64,000 nt of DNA from NCBI GenBank assembly GCA_013400155.1, contig VXBM01000194.1, forward strand, positions 245,595-309,594, in the 5' to 3' direction. This DNA is from Helopsaltes ochotensis. Taxonomy: Eukaryota > Chordata > Aves > Passeriformes > Locustellidae. Shown here in pieces: positions 1-11,631 of this stretch. Under the pieces are notes generated by a model, which had not been told where the DNA came from, ran no database searches, and was given only the letters and a program-made list of their open reading frames with translations. How positions within the stretch are numbered: the stretch's first letter is position 1; every line of letters starts with the position of its first letter. Both the position numbers and the translations under genes were made by a program.

Positions 1-250
1 ATAAATCTACAATACAAGTAATACATTTACAATACAAACACAGCCACTGAGAAACCCAGCTCTTAAATATAAGTCACATCTGGAAGGCCCTGATGATACA
101 AAAGACCTGGGGATGACCCAGGCTAAAATTTAAAGGTTTAAAACTTGTAGTTTGAAGTAGGGGAATAGGAAACAACTATGTTCTCACAACCAACTCCTAT
201 TTTATATTTGCACCAGGACAATCTATAATCATAGCAACACAAAAAAAATC
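1..250. other. Unique non-coding DNA
   Basis: This AT-rich sequence shows no coding potential and no repeat that I recognise. It leads into the pentamer array that starts at 251. Confidence 0.6.
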
Positions 251-298
251 CAACCCAACCCAACCCAACCCAACCCAACCCAATCCAATCCAATCCAA
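251..298. repeat. CCCAA pentanucleotide microsatellite, runs into a gap
   Basis: Six perfect CAACC units (251-280) are followed by three and a half CAATC units (281-298), and then the sequence becomes Ns. On the minus strand this reads as GGGTT repeats with at least five G3 runs separated by TT, which fits a G-quadruplex motif. The array is clearly cut off by the gap, so its real length is unknown. It is a pentamer, so it is not the vertebrate telomere hexamer. Confidence 0.95.
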
Positions 299-416
299 NN
301 NNNNNNNNNNNNNNNNNNNNNNNNNNNNNNNNNNNNNNNNNNNNNNNNNNNNNNNNNNNNNNNNNNNNNNNNNNNNNNNNNNNNNNNNNNNNNNNNNNNN
401 NNNNNNNNNNNNNNNN
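299..416. other. Assembly gap (118 Ns)
   Basis: This is an unbroken run of N. The left edge is inside a pentamer microsatellite and the right edge is a short AAAC/A-rich stretch, so the missing bases are probably more simple repeat. Reading frames drawn across the gap have no meaning. Confidence 0.99.
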
Positions 417-786
417 AAACAAACAAAAAGAAAATGGAAAAAGAAAAAAGAGTTAATTGAAAGGAGAACAGAAAAAACCTACTTGCTAAAACTGACAGAA
501 AGATGCAGGTGTATCTTAGCCACTGTCTAATATAAAGCAACAGAGGTGAGTGAACTCATGAAATCTTATTAATCTCCAGTCTCCAAGACTTTGTACATTT
601 TCTGTCTCTTTTTTATTTCTACTAGAGCACTGGGATTATTTTTATTGAAGTTGGGGAGGGCAGGGATATTTTATAATTTTTTTTTTACTATTATTTAGTC
701 AATAAGTAAGTTAACTTGGTAAGAGGAAAAGGAGGTCATATAATATTCAAAGAGATACAATACTTGTTTTCTTTTTTCCCCTGCAG

Positions 787-933
787 TGCTCTGTATTGAA
801 ATCTGAAAAGCCCGTTTCAGATTCTGCACGTTGCTATTGCACACGTATTAATAGGACACACTGGCCTTTGATACAATTCTCTTCAGGGAACAAAAGCTTC
901 CTTTGGCACAACTACAGCCACTGCTTGTTGTAG
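787..933 (+). other. Candidate terminal exon, unrecognised product
   Basis: A long pyrimidine tract ending in CTGCAG (about 765-786) makes a strong splice-acceptor shape. The frame starting exactly at 787 stays open for 48 codons to a TAG at 931-933. The predicted peptide contains an R-C-x-C motif near residue 15, but I cannot match it to a family. A 48-codon open frame after a random acceptor is not rare when three frames are possible, so this is weak. No partner exon was identified. It may equally be chance. Confidence 0.15.
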
Positions 934-3900
934 GTTACACATGTCTTTCCAGTCAAGCATGATTAATAACTGTTAAAAAAAATGCTCATGACCCATGGCA
1001 AGTATTCTTTCAACTATAATACCAGCATTATGGGCTCTGAATCTCAGTAATTTTAAAATGTGCTTCTACAATGGAACTATAATTTAATTACTTTTTCTGC
1101 AGCCTGTTCCATTTTGTTTCATCACTTTGATTGCACCATGCACTTGGCAGCTTATGGAAGACTGCATCTGCCTCCAGGATTATTTCACTGGGCTCTTTCG
1201 ACATCTGTTTCTGAAAATGACTTTATTTGCAGTGGCATAAAGAATAATCAGAGACTTGTTTAATCCAGATAAATTGGAAAAGAGAGAGACACAGAGACAG
1301 AGTTGGAGACAGGGAAGAGAACAGGGAAAAAGAAAAAGCAGATCTATGCTGCATGCTGCAGAAGACATCAAAATAATCTCTCCTCTTCCCGTGCTTTTGC
1401 AAATGTTGTTACCTGATGGATGATATGATACATGAAAAGATGAGTCACTAAGTCAGCTCCTTTTAATGTTTAGGGGGAGCTCATAGATGCAATACATTCT
1501 ATCTAAGGATTCATGCTGTGCTTGATCAGTTTAATAAAATTTTCATGAATTACATTTGCAACCTCATCCACTAAGAATCACAATGCAGTCTGAAATGATC
1601 CGTAGCAGTTGACAAAAGCCTTTATCAAAAGTGAGCTAAATCCAGGCTCCAGCCTGACCTGACATCTTCCCAAAGGCAGCTACAGCCAACACCTGTTGCC
1701 GAGTGCCCTGCACAGCTATGGACCGAGCACACAGCTCAGTATAACGTCCCCCATATCGGCACTCGTGAACTCGGTCACCTGTGTCTCAGATGACCAAGTG
1801 CAAGGCATCTCTAACATGCCCATGCCTGCCTGAGCTTTGATTCAACACAATGGAAACCACCATTGTTGACTCCTGTTTACTTTCGTGTTATAGATGGATT
1901 TGTTAACTCACAAACTATTATAAGCATTCAAAGTCATGCCCTCTTAAAAGATCACAGGTGTTGGCCAGGTTTTATTTCATTCTATAGTTCTCTTTGCCTG
2001 TTTTTTTGTGGAGAATGAGCATATATTTGTCAGGACATCCACTGCCTCTATGAGAAAGTGCTGCAGGAAGGCAGCTCTGGCAACAGAAGCTGATAGCAAG
2101 GCTTTAGGGACAAAGGCCACTAAAATTCAAAGTGCAAGAGTGAGCTGACCATAAGGATAACAAGCAGAACAATTCATAATATCGTCCTACTTTTGAGAGA
2201 TTCAAATCTTGCCTGTCTTGTGCTCCTTTCTTTTTGGAGATCTTTTCTGTTATTTGCTGGTCTTCTGGGCTATATTGCTGTAGCAAACACATCAGAAACC
2301 AATTGGTTTGGACACATATATTTTGCTAGGAATTACTTAAAAACAATTCCAAGGGAGGTCCTACTGTTCTCAGGATAACAATGAAGGAAAGTCATCATCC
2401 CCAGAAGTAACAGCTATCATGCAAACGCACAATAGCTAGACCCAAACAATTTTGTATTAGCCTGATTCCCGTGGTTCTGTGGCCTTAACTGTCACAAACA
2501 TTTGGGCTTTCCTTTCCCATATGACCAGAATGGCTCTTCATCCATCTAGGGCATGTAATTCCCTGTAGCCACAAAGACATGCTCTTAAGTGGTGCCCATG
2601 TACTTTGCTGTTGTCCCCGTGAGAAGGTCACAAAGGAGAAAGACAAAAAAATCCTCCTTTCTGTACTACACTGCCTCACATTTCCTCAGTGAAATACAGC
2701 AGGTGAGCTGAGGACATGAAAAAAATCAAAGCTTCCACATTGTTGATCTACTTATAGGCAATACGGGGAGCAAAACTCCTCTGGCAACCTGTGTGCTAGT
2801 AACTTGGCAAGCTTGACAGTCTGCATTTGGAAGCCTGGTTATTTTCATAAAAGACATAATCCCCAAAGCAAACAACTCAAACTTTTGGAAGGAAACAGAC
2901 CAAACCAAAAATTCTCAGTTAGCAAAAAGGAAAAGAATCCTAAGTTTATTTTGCCGATGAATTACTTGAAACCCAGTAGAAAAAGGTTCTCTCCCCTCCT
3001 TCCTAACCAAGGTCTCCGATACCTCTCTGATGTCTGAAGATGAGGTGAAGATTTGATAGAGGATATCAGCTATTCATAGAAAGTTTGTAGTTGGCTAATC
3101 AGGTAGGGAAGCTGCCCTGAAGAGAGATACGTTCCACTAACAGAGCATGTTGTGAAAATCCTACTAAGAGAATATTAATAATTATTTTGTTTCTTATTTT
3201 TTTCCTTTTAATTTAGACAAATTTACTTCCTTCCCTCATTTTCCATCTCACAGCCTTTGGCTGTAACATAGCAGTTGTGCAGGGCCAATGGCTATGCAAA
3301 GAAATTACTCATTACTTTTCCAGAGCTTCAATGTAAAATGTACACAGCATAAGACACAGAGAGTCTGACAAAGCTTTGCTAGCATTATGAAAGAACAAAA
3401 GCCATCATGCTTAATTAGTAATTCTCCCTAAAGAATTTGTAAGGATGTACTGTTTAACAGCCAAGGTGAAAATTGGTTTTCTTCGGAAGCACCAGCTAGT
3501 GACCATTGTTGGACAATGAGTAGATGTGGTGCTGCTCAGATGTGGCTCGGCAGCAACTTTTCCATAAAAAGTGCTCTTAAGGACAAGGTAAGGGTTTGAA
3601 CACACAGATGTTTACCTTAGCTTAGCCACATGAACTTGGAATGAAGTTTTCAAACCACTGCTAGCAACTGAAGAGAGAGAAGCCAATGCACTCCCTTAAG
3701 CACTGATAATAAAGCAGTTTGTAAGGTCAGGGTCAAGTCAGGACAGGACAGCACGGGGCAAGTGGCTCTTTACTCAGGTTACTTAAGAAAACAATAGAGG
3801 TGGCAGCTTGTTGCCTGTGATGATACCAGTCTGCCCTCTTAAAATCAATTATTTAAGAGGTAAAACTTTAGTTTTGAGCAAATTTGAATAACCAGCTTGC

Positions 3901-4676
3901 AAAGAGGGGAAATTGGTGTGCGTCTTGTCACATCATCAGTACTCCTCACCAGGGAAGAGTTCTCCCCCTCCTGTAACCACAGGTTCCTATCCAGAGATTC
4001 AGGGAGTAGAACAGCTCATGCTCTTTCCAAGACATTTCCACTGAACTCCCGCAACAAGAGAAATTCAGTTTATGCAGAAGCACAGACTGCCTTTTACCCA
4101 CCAATCCTGTCTTAAGCAGGGCACAGAAACGATTTTTTGAAGACACTGGAAAGGCTACACTGTAACATGGAATAGCTTCTCCAAAAGTGAAATCTTTGTG
4201 TGTCAGCAGAAACAGCAGAGATGCGTCCTGAGTGTCTTGATACTGGCAGGTCTTTAGCTACTTAGCTGACTATAAAATTGAGTGATTCAGGCTCCTAATT
4301 TCAAGCACATAAAGGATCTTAGAGCCTGCCCAGTGCAGGCACAAAGACCAAATCTTGCTGTCATGAAACAAATTGTAGTCTGCAGTCATGCCATCTTAAA
4401 GATCTTATATAGCACAGTTATCTCCCAGCAGCTGCCCACAGACACCATCCAAGATTTTCTGGAATCAACTAGGGACACCCAACAATGCAAAAGAGATGAC
4501 CTGATCCATATTACTGCTTTTAGGTCAGCACCAAAGGAAGGCCTCAACACAGCATCCTAACTATTCCTCATCCCTTTCCCCTTGACAGGCTCTATCAAAA
4601 TGAACCATTTTTCCTGCAGTATTTAAGGAAATTTACTTTAAAAAAACTGCTTTCTGATGCAATTGATTTTCATCTA

Positions 4677-4701
4677 CAAGGATGCATCTTATGCATCCTT
4701 G
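4677..4701. repeat. Perfect hairpin, 11-bp stem, 3-nt loop
   Basis: CAAGGATGCAT (4677-4687) and ATGCATCCTTG (4691-4701) are exact reverse complements separated by CTT. The structure is seen directly in the sequence. Its function is unknown, and nothing nearby suggests a transcript end. Confidence 0.9.
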
Positions 4702-6151
4702 AAGTGAAATCAGCTAAAAGTGGCTGAAATGAAAATGGACCCTGTTTGTCACGGGCAGACCTAGTTTCTGTCTGTGGCTCTCCTTCAGCTCAATAGGAGA
4801 AGTCATAAGATATAAAAGGAAAATAATCTGTGTGGGAGGCTTCACTGTGCTCTGCTTAATTAACTGCAGTTCAAGATGTGGAACACAGCAGTGTGCACCT
4901 TCATGTCCATACACGTGCTTGTAGAACCAACGTCCACTGGTGACAAAGTTGATGTATCTTCTGTAAATTGGAATATGACACCAAAACATTGCCAAGAGGA
5001 ACCAGTCTGCATTACTTTTTAAAACAAATCACGATTTTCACAGACTGCAACAGCCCGAAGCAGATCATCTAAGTTTTCAGTTGCTTCCACAAAGTGGAAG
5101 CTCTGTCTTTGCAACAGTGTTCAGTCACGCTATCTGGAGTCTTCCTAGACTGCACTGTAATGTAAAATCAAGATAATTGAGAGATCAGTCATGCAATACA
5201 CATATACATATACATGTGTTCATTCTGACGCAGCCCTACATGCATAAAACTACTTGTATCAGCCCCAGCACTCCTCCAGTGCTCAGAGATACTATTCTGA
5301 TCATATACAATGCAGCAGCAACTACTATTTCCTCACGCAGTCATTCTATACACAAATGTCAGATTATGTATTGTTCTTGCCAATGCAAATGTCAGTTTGG
5401 ATTGGCCATAGGCTACAGACGTGCCCCCGATTATTCTGGGACCCCTATAGAGCTGAGGCACGAATTCTCAGCACCTCACAGGATGAAAAGCCTTTGCCAC
5501 AGTGACAGGCAAGGGTACACTTGTCTTGCCTTTCTGGCATGGAAGAGGCACAAATAAAATATTAAGTCCATGCACTTCTGACCCGTAAACTGCAGCACCA
5601 AACAAAGGCAGGGCAGCACTGCTGCAGAAGCACAATTTCTGTGGATATATAAAATTAACGATCCAGCTTCCCTGATCCGTGAGCACAAGTGACTGCAGAC
5701 TGAGAGGTCACAGGGAGGGCTTTTCTGGGCACAAACTGGATCTTTAAGGAGGATATCAGGTATCTAAAAACCATGTAAAGGAGAACAGCACAACACTTGG
5801 TGGGTGACTTCTACAGAGAAACACTCTTTTACAGTTTTTATAGCAAGCAGTTGATTATGACAGGCTGATGGTAGATGTCTGTGAAATAAGAGGCTGAAAA
5901 CCAAGGTAATATAGGAAAAGGATATATCAGACATATATGACATGTTAATTGTTTCCTTCTGTTTCCCTTGATTTCCCTGTGTTCTAAGTAGGAAATGTGG
6001 TGAACCAGTCTGAAGGATTTACTGGCCTTTACTGATAGCCTCCAGAAGGCTCTATTTCAAAATTTCTCATTGTGACGGATTTGGTTAATGGCAAAATTGA
6101 AGAAAGAAGATGTAGACAGTCTGGAAATGTTGAACTTAATAATTTTAATAA

Positions 6152-6267
6152 TTTGGGGTGTTTTTTGGTTTGTTGGGGGGTTTTTTGTTGGTTTTTTTTG
6201 TTGTTGTTGTTTGATTGTTTTTGTGGGTTTGTTTGTTGTTGTTTGTGTTATTGTTGTTGTTGTTTTT
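6152..6267. repeat. T/G-rich low-complexity tract
   Basis: About 115 bases are almost entirely T and G on the plus strand. They include runs such as TTGTTGTTG and GGGGGGTTTTTT, with only a few other bases. It is a degenerate TTG-type simple repeat. Long open frames through it (Phe/Val/Cys/Gly-rich on one strand, Thr/Gln/Lys-rich on the other) are artefacts of composition. Confidence 0.9.
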
Positions 6268-9200
6268 CTGAAGTCTGAGAGGCATAAATTCTGTTGAAAC
6301 ATTAGGACCTTGGAAAAGAATTACACAGGCAGTTTGTTATAATGGCTAGCTAAACAAAAAGCCCCCAAACCTCCAAAATCCCATCACTGCCTCCCAGAGT
6401 ATTTCTTCAAAGATGTAGTTTTAAAGCCTAAGGCACCATGTTTTATATGAAGTGTGTATGTGTTAATAGAGGGATATCTGTGATGACATCCCCAAGCCCT
6501 AGGCAAACTCTCCTTACTCTGAGCCATGCTGCCTGCCTTCTTCCCTGCTATAGGTCTCTGCCAGATAGTTCAAGAGACTCACAGCCAAATATTCCGAATT
6601 TCTGCAAGGTGCTTTGTTAAGAATTCCTAAAGGAAAAAACTAGACAAAAAGTCCTATTTCTGTTAACTAGAAATATGCCAAATATAAGTTGCAGCTGAAA
6701 AACAGTGGAAGCCCATTCTCCAAGGAGTATAGACAACCAAGATAACTGCAATACTGAAATGTTACTGTACTCTAAATAGTAATAGTAAAAACAATTGCAA
6801 AACAACAGAGAAATGCAAAGCTGACTGAATATTTAAGAAGCATTACTTTTCAGGTCATACAAATACACAACCTAAGTCTTTTTATTCCCTGAATCACAGA
6901 AGCTGATGTAGAGGAATAGTTTCAGCTTCCATGCTCTCTTCCTTCCCTCACGCACCCCCTCACACCAATCCCCTGCTCTGATATCCTGGCACTTCTGAAA
7001 ATTACTGTTTTGCCATCCAGCTTTTGGAAGTAAATGCAAAACTCAATGGATCTCCTCCTCCTTAGCAATGGACTGTTAACACAACCTAGCTGGCTTGACT
7101 CTTAGTGCAGATTGAATATACTAACAGCTGCATTCTTTCAGAAAATGAGATATGCGGTTATTAATTTTGTCACCAGTCATCAGACCAGTTTCTTACTTGT
7201 GGCTATGAAATTCCTTTCAGATGACATACCTCCAAAAAAAATTAAGAATCCATGTAGTGGAGGATAAAATGACTCACATATTCTAGGAAAATACAGGCTT
7301 GTAACTGAGACATGTAGGTTTAGCTGGAAGCAAATTTGTGCACAGTCTTTTATTACAAAAGGCATCTTGTTGGTCTCTCCCTTAAATGCATAAGTAACTG
7401 AGACAGGCTGCTTGCAAGATTTTAATGAAAACAGCTCTTTCATGGAAAACTGAGTTATTCTATTGCTGTTTCTTTTATAATTTTGAACAGAGTCTTAATT
7501 TTTGCATGAAGGACATTCCAAATCCCACTTTCCAATTTTAATCACAAAACAGTTTTGCAGCATGTATTAGAATAACAATGGCTCTTCCCAGGGAAAGGCC
7601 TTTGCTGGATGAAGTGGCAGCTAGCAAAAATCATGTAGCTGGTAGAATACCAAAGCAGGAACCCATGGCCATGCTCTCTCCCTTTCCCCTTTTCAGATCT
7701 TGCCCACAGCAGTTTCAATCTGAGCTTTGAGGGAAAAGTCCTTTTCCTTGGCCTGTTCTCTCCTTGCTTGAACATAAAAGCACTTCTCTGGACTGTGAGA
7801 GGAATGAGTTGTCTCTATGTGGAAGAGGGCCACTGTCCCCTGTTCCTTCACCTCACAGCTAGCAATGACTAAAGACAGGCACAAAGGCCTGCACTGACAG
7901 CACAGAAAATGGCAGAGTTACTCTGAAACCCAGGTTCAGATGGGCAAAAACCCATGCCCAGTGTTTCCTCTGCTGGGTGCAGCCAGAATGTACAGAAACC
8001 AGTCCAAGCCTCAGGTGCAGCTAAAGTCATCAACCAGCTATGCCATTTCCTACACTGCAGCTGTCTCCCAGATCCTGCAGGAATTCTCCCCAAGCCCAGG
8101 CCCGTTATTTAGACCTATACATGCTATCATTGCCACCTAAAGACTCACCAAGGTACAGCCCTGTGCTGCAAATTCTGCAGCCAATGAGGACAGTAACATT
8201 CCATGGACTATCTGGGGATTTAGCACAGAGCAAGGGCAGCAAGGCCTCCACAGTTACACAGGACCAAAGAAAATGGAAACTACATCAAGTTCTGTGAGTA
8301 GGCTTAGCTGTGAGAGCATTAGTCTGCTTTCTAGCAAGGGTTAACTAGATCAATACTGCAGGTTTCTGCCAGCATGGGCTATCGAGGGACAGGAATATGG
8401 AGCTCTTGGGTGCTAAAGCTCTGCCAATGCAACCTTCCAGGCCAATACATGGTCAGAACCACGTATCAAACAGAAGCAGTTTACTGTGCTTCCTGTGTAC
8501 AAGCTATAATGTGTTCACTTGATATTCAAAGCTGTAAACACAGGAGGTGCCCTTAATTTCACTGTGACTGAAAGTACACAGAACCGGGTCTTATCCTTGT
8601 AATATTACCTTGAACTCTGCAAGGTGAGCAGCCATTTACATCTTTAGTAGATTAAAAGTGCTGGCTTCATTTGAGTTTGCTTTTCAAACAAATTTAATTT
8701 TGAGGATTCCATGTCCTTTTTGTTCCTGGAATATAAAAAGCTAATCCACTTATTTGCGTACACATCCCTGCTTTAAGGTGCTTTATTACCATATGTGTTT
8801 TGTGACTGAGTTACAATTTATCATATACTGGCACCGAAGAAGATTAAAAACCAAAATCTTGCAATCCTGGAGAAGTTAAGTGATCACTGTGAACAATGGA
8901 TCTAGACCAACCCCTGCTTGTCAGCAGTTTGACAAATACCATGTTTTTATCCTGTTGGTAAATTGTCTGTAAAGAAAATAAAGTTTTTCTAAGTGTGTTT
9001 GCCATTCTCTGGCATACTGGGTTTGATTTATCTAGCTCCAGGTTTATCCTGAACTGCTCACAGTGAATAACAAACTGACTGGACCACTTACAGCATCTGG
9101 CATTCAAAGATGGCTGTGCATGCACCCAACTTGGTTTATTCCATCATAGGGAAATCTGGCTTGAACTAACATTGCAAAATAGTATTAATTAATTGAATAT

Positions 9201-11547
9201 AACCTGGTTTATAAGTACCTGAGGCGCTGAGACATTCAAATAAAAAGTTTCTAATTTAACCATTTGTTTAGAAGTTGCTGGTTTCAAACTATGGTTTCAC
9301 GCATAATGTAACTACCCCTTCTAACCACTGATAAGTCTTTAAATGTGGCCATGAAGCTGAATTAAAATTTCCACGACCACAGAACAAAAACTAATTTCAA
9401 ATTAATCAAACATTCCCCCTATATATATATTTAAAAACTTTAAGTGACCCTGAGCCACTTACAGCTCAGACTCCCAATCTCCTGGTGCCAGAGCAGGCAA
9501 GCTCACATGCACATTGCACATCCTTATCTCCCACACACATGCTATTACTTTCACATCCTCAGCAGCCCCCTTCCATAACCTGTCAGACAATGAGGAATAT
9601 TTCATTACAAGATGCTGAAACTGCTTTGTTTCCATAAACTATTTGGAAGTGGCAGATAATGGTTTTTTTCTGACAATTCCCTTTTCTCTTTCATTAGAAA
9701 ACTCCTGAGAAGGTGCTGTCACATCAAAACAGTGGCACTGCACACCTTCACCCTGCAAAAATGAATGCAGAGATACAGAAACATGTCATGTCATGACAAA
9801 TGCAGTTTTAAGAAGCCTTCATATTTTTTTCTTTATATTTGCCTCTTATGTGCAGTCCTCCATCCCCTCAGTCATGCTGATGCAACCATACACTGAACAA
9901 AGCTGTACTGAAGTGATTTGATTTGTGATTTTGAAACTGAAATGATTTTGAAACCAAACCAAATAAAATAAAATAAAACCAAACCCAAAATCTGGGTCTG
10001 GTTTGTAGCACAACCCTACAAATAATCATCTGGCACAACACAGAAGTGGGTGAAGAAGAGTGTAGGAATGGTACCTTATTAAAATTTGCCTTTCTGGCTG
10101 AGAAAACACTTGTGTAACTGCACTTGGCTATATAAAATGGATGGTACTTAAGAATCAGATGCTATAATTTTCCCCGAGTTATTTTACCCATTTCTAGATG
10201 GCCAGGGTTAAAATTTTATGCTGTTTTCACGTGACCACAGAACAGCTTGCTATCTGTTTGTAATTCCTTGCTGTTTCTCAATCATGCCGACCCCCTACAT
10301 AAATGGAGGAGGACATTCATGGAGCTGAATGTCTCAGCAATGTACCATGAACTGCCCTTCTGCTGGCAAAACAAGGGGAGTGGTCATTTCTTACTACTGC
10401 TGCCTTCATCAGTCTTAGAGCTGCAGTGTTCACCATTAACCAGATTGGAAAGATTTGTCAAATCACGAGGTTAAATTAACCTGCAAATTTTCTTCAGCAA
10501 TTCACACATCAAAACATAGGTGTGATCTCTTTTCTTTCGAAAAGAGCAGCATACATTGTTTTTCAGTAAGCTGTGACAGCTAAATGCTCAATACAGACTG
10601 AAAAGTCAAGAAAAGAAAACCATATTTACTGTGCCTTCTTATATATTAATTATAACTTTCTAAGAAAATGAAAGCTTTATTGCAGACACATTTTGATTAC
10701 TGAATGAAAATGTTTTTTCACATTTCAAAAATGTTTCAAGATCCCCAGAAAGAAGACAAAGTGTAAGCCTTACTGTTAAAATTACCACCTGCTCATCCTT
10801 AGAGAAACACAAAATGCATATAGTGAATTTTAATGCAGTAGAAATGCCAACACTATTTCTCCAAGACAACTTTTTCCCCCTATTTTAGAAAAGCACTTGG
10901 GCCCAGATGTTACCAGGTGAAATTCAGCAGCAGATGTCCTGTCAAAGACACGCCAGGCAACTTGAATTTATTTTAGTGATCTGCTGGCACTCCAGTGTAA
11001 ATGGCTCAGTGCTATTAACTGAATTCTCCTGGCTCACCTGGAATGGATTTAAACCCATTCTCGTCTTGCAGGAAGAACCACACAAGAGTAATCTGATTAG
11101 TTTAGAAGTTCCTGGAATGAATAAAGATGATGCTTCTGTTGAAGTGTGTGGCAAGGAACAATAACTACCAGCAGCAGTTTCCTGCTTTTCCCAAAGACCC
11201 AAAAGCAAACTTTACCATCCTGTTTCTATGCCAGTATCCCAGCATGTCTTTGCACAACCATTTTGCTAATGTGATTTTTGGAGATGGGTTGAAATCAAGA
11301 CCTGAGCTGTAATGCCAAACTCTGAAGTGTTGCTTCTTCCTAACTCTGCTGACAATTAGAAGTATTTCCACCAAAGCCCAACAGAAAGCTTTAAGCTTCA
11401 AAACAGGGACTTAACTTTATTTCTATTTTTATTCTCCATCAAACAATAGAATTACCTATATTATATTTTAATAAATTGCAGTGACTTTCCCAATGTACAT
11501 AAGGCTCTGCAAAATATCTGCAGTTCCTCACTAAGCATCTCTAGATC

Positions 11548-11631
11548 AGGAAAGGACTGTTGCTCTGGCCAGTTGGAGAGCATATGCCAGTAACAACAAA
11601 ACCACAAAGATCTGAGCAACAGTCCTTTCCT
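11548..11631. repeat. 18-bp perfect inverted repeat with 48-nt spacer
   Basis: The left arm is 11548-11565 (AGGAAAGGACTGTTGCTC) and the right arm is 11614-11631. They are exact reverse complements. The whole unit is 84 bases, which is pre-miRNA or small-hairpin size. No matching target-site duplication is seen outside the arms, so a MITE origin is not supported by the flanks. Pairing inside the spacer looks weak, apart from a possible TGGC/GCCA pair. Confidence 0.85.

Larger units (their letters stand above)
417..6151. other. Unique non-coding DNA
   Basis: I see no recognisable gene or transposon here. Open frames are all short (about 126 codons at most) and unlike any family I know. The only notable structures are a possible splice acceptor with a 48-codon open segment (787-930) and a perfect hairpin (4677-4701), both listed separately. 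Confidence 0.55.

Noticed and set aside
251..298. Interstitial telomere repeat
   Set aside because: The unit is the pentamer CCCAA, not the vertebrate hexamer CCCTAA.
138..540. Open frames with Gly-Leu-Asp-Trp-type repeats
   Set aside because: They are translations of the pentamer microsatellite and the N gap.
6057..6302. Thr/Gln/Lys-rich and Phe/Val/Cys-rich open frames
   Set aside because: They are translations of a T/G-rich simple tract on either strand.
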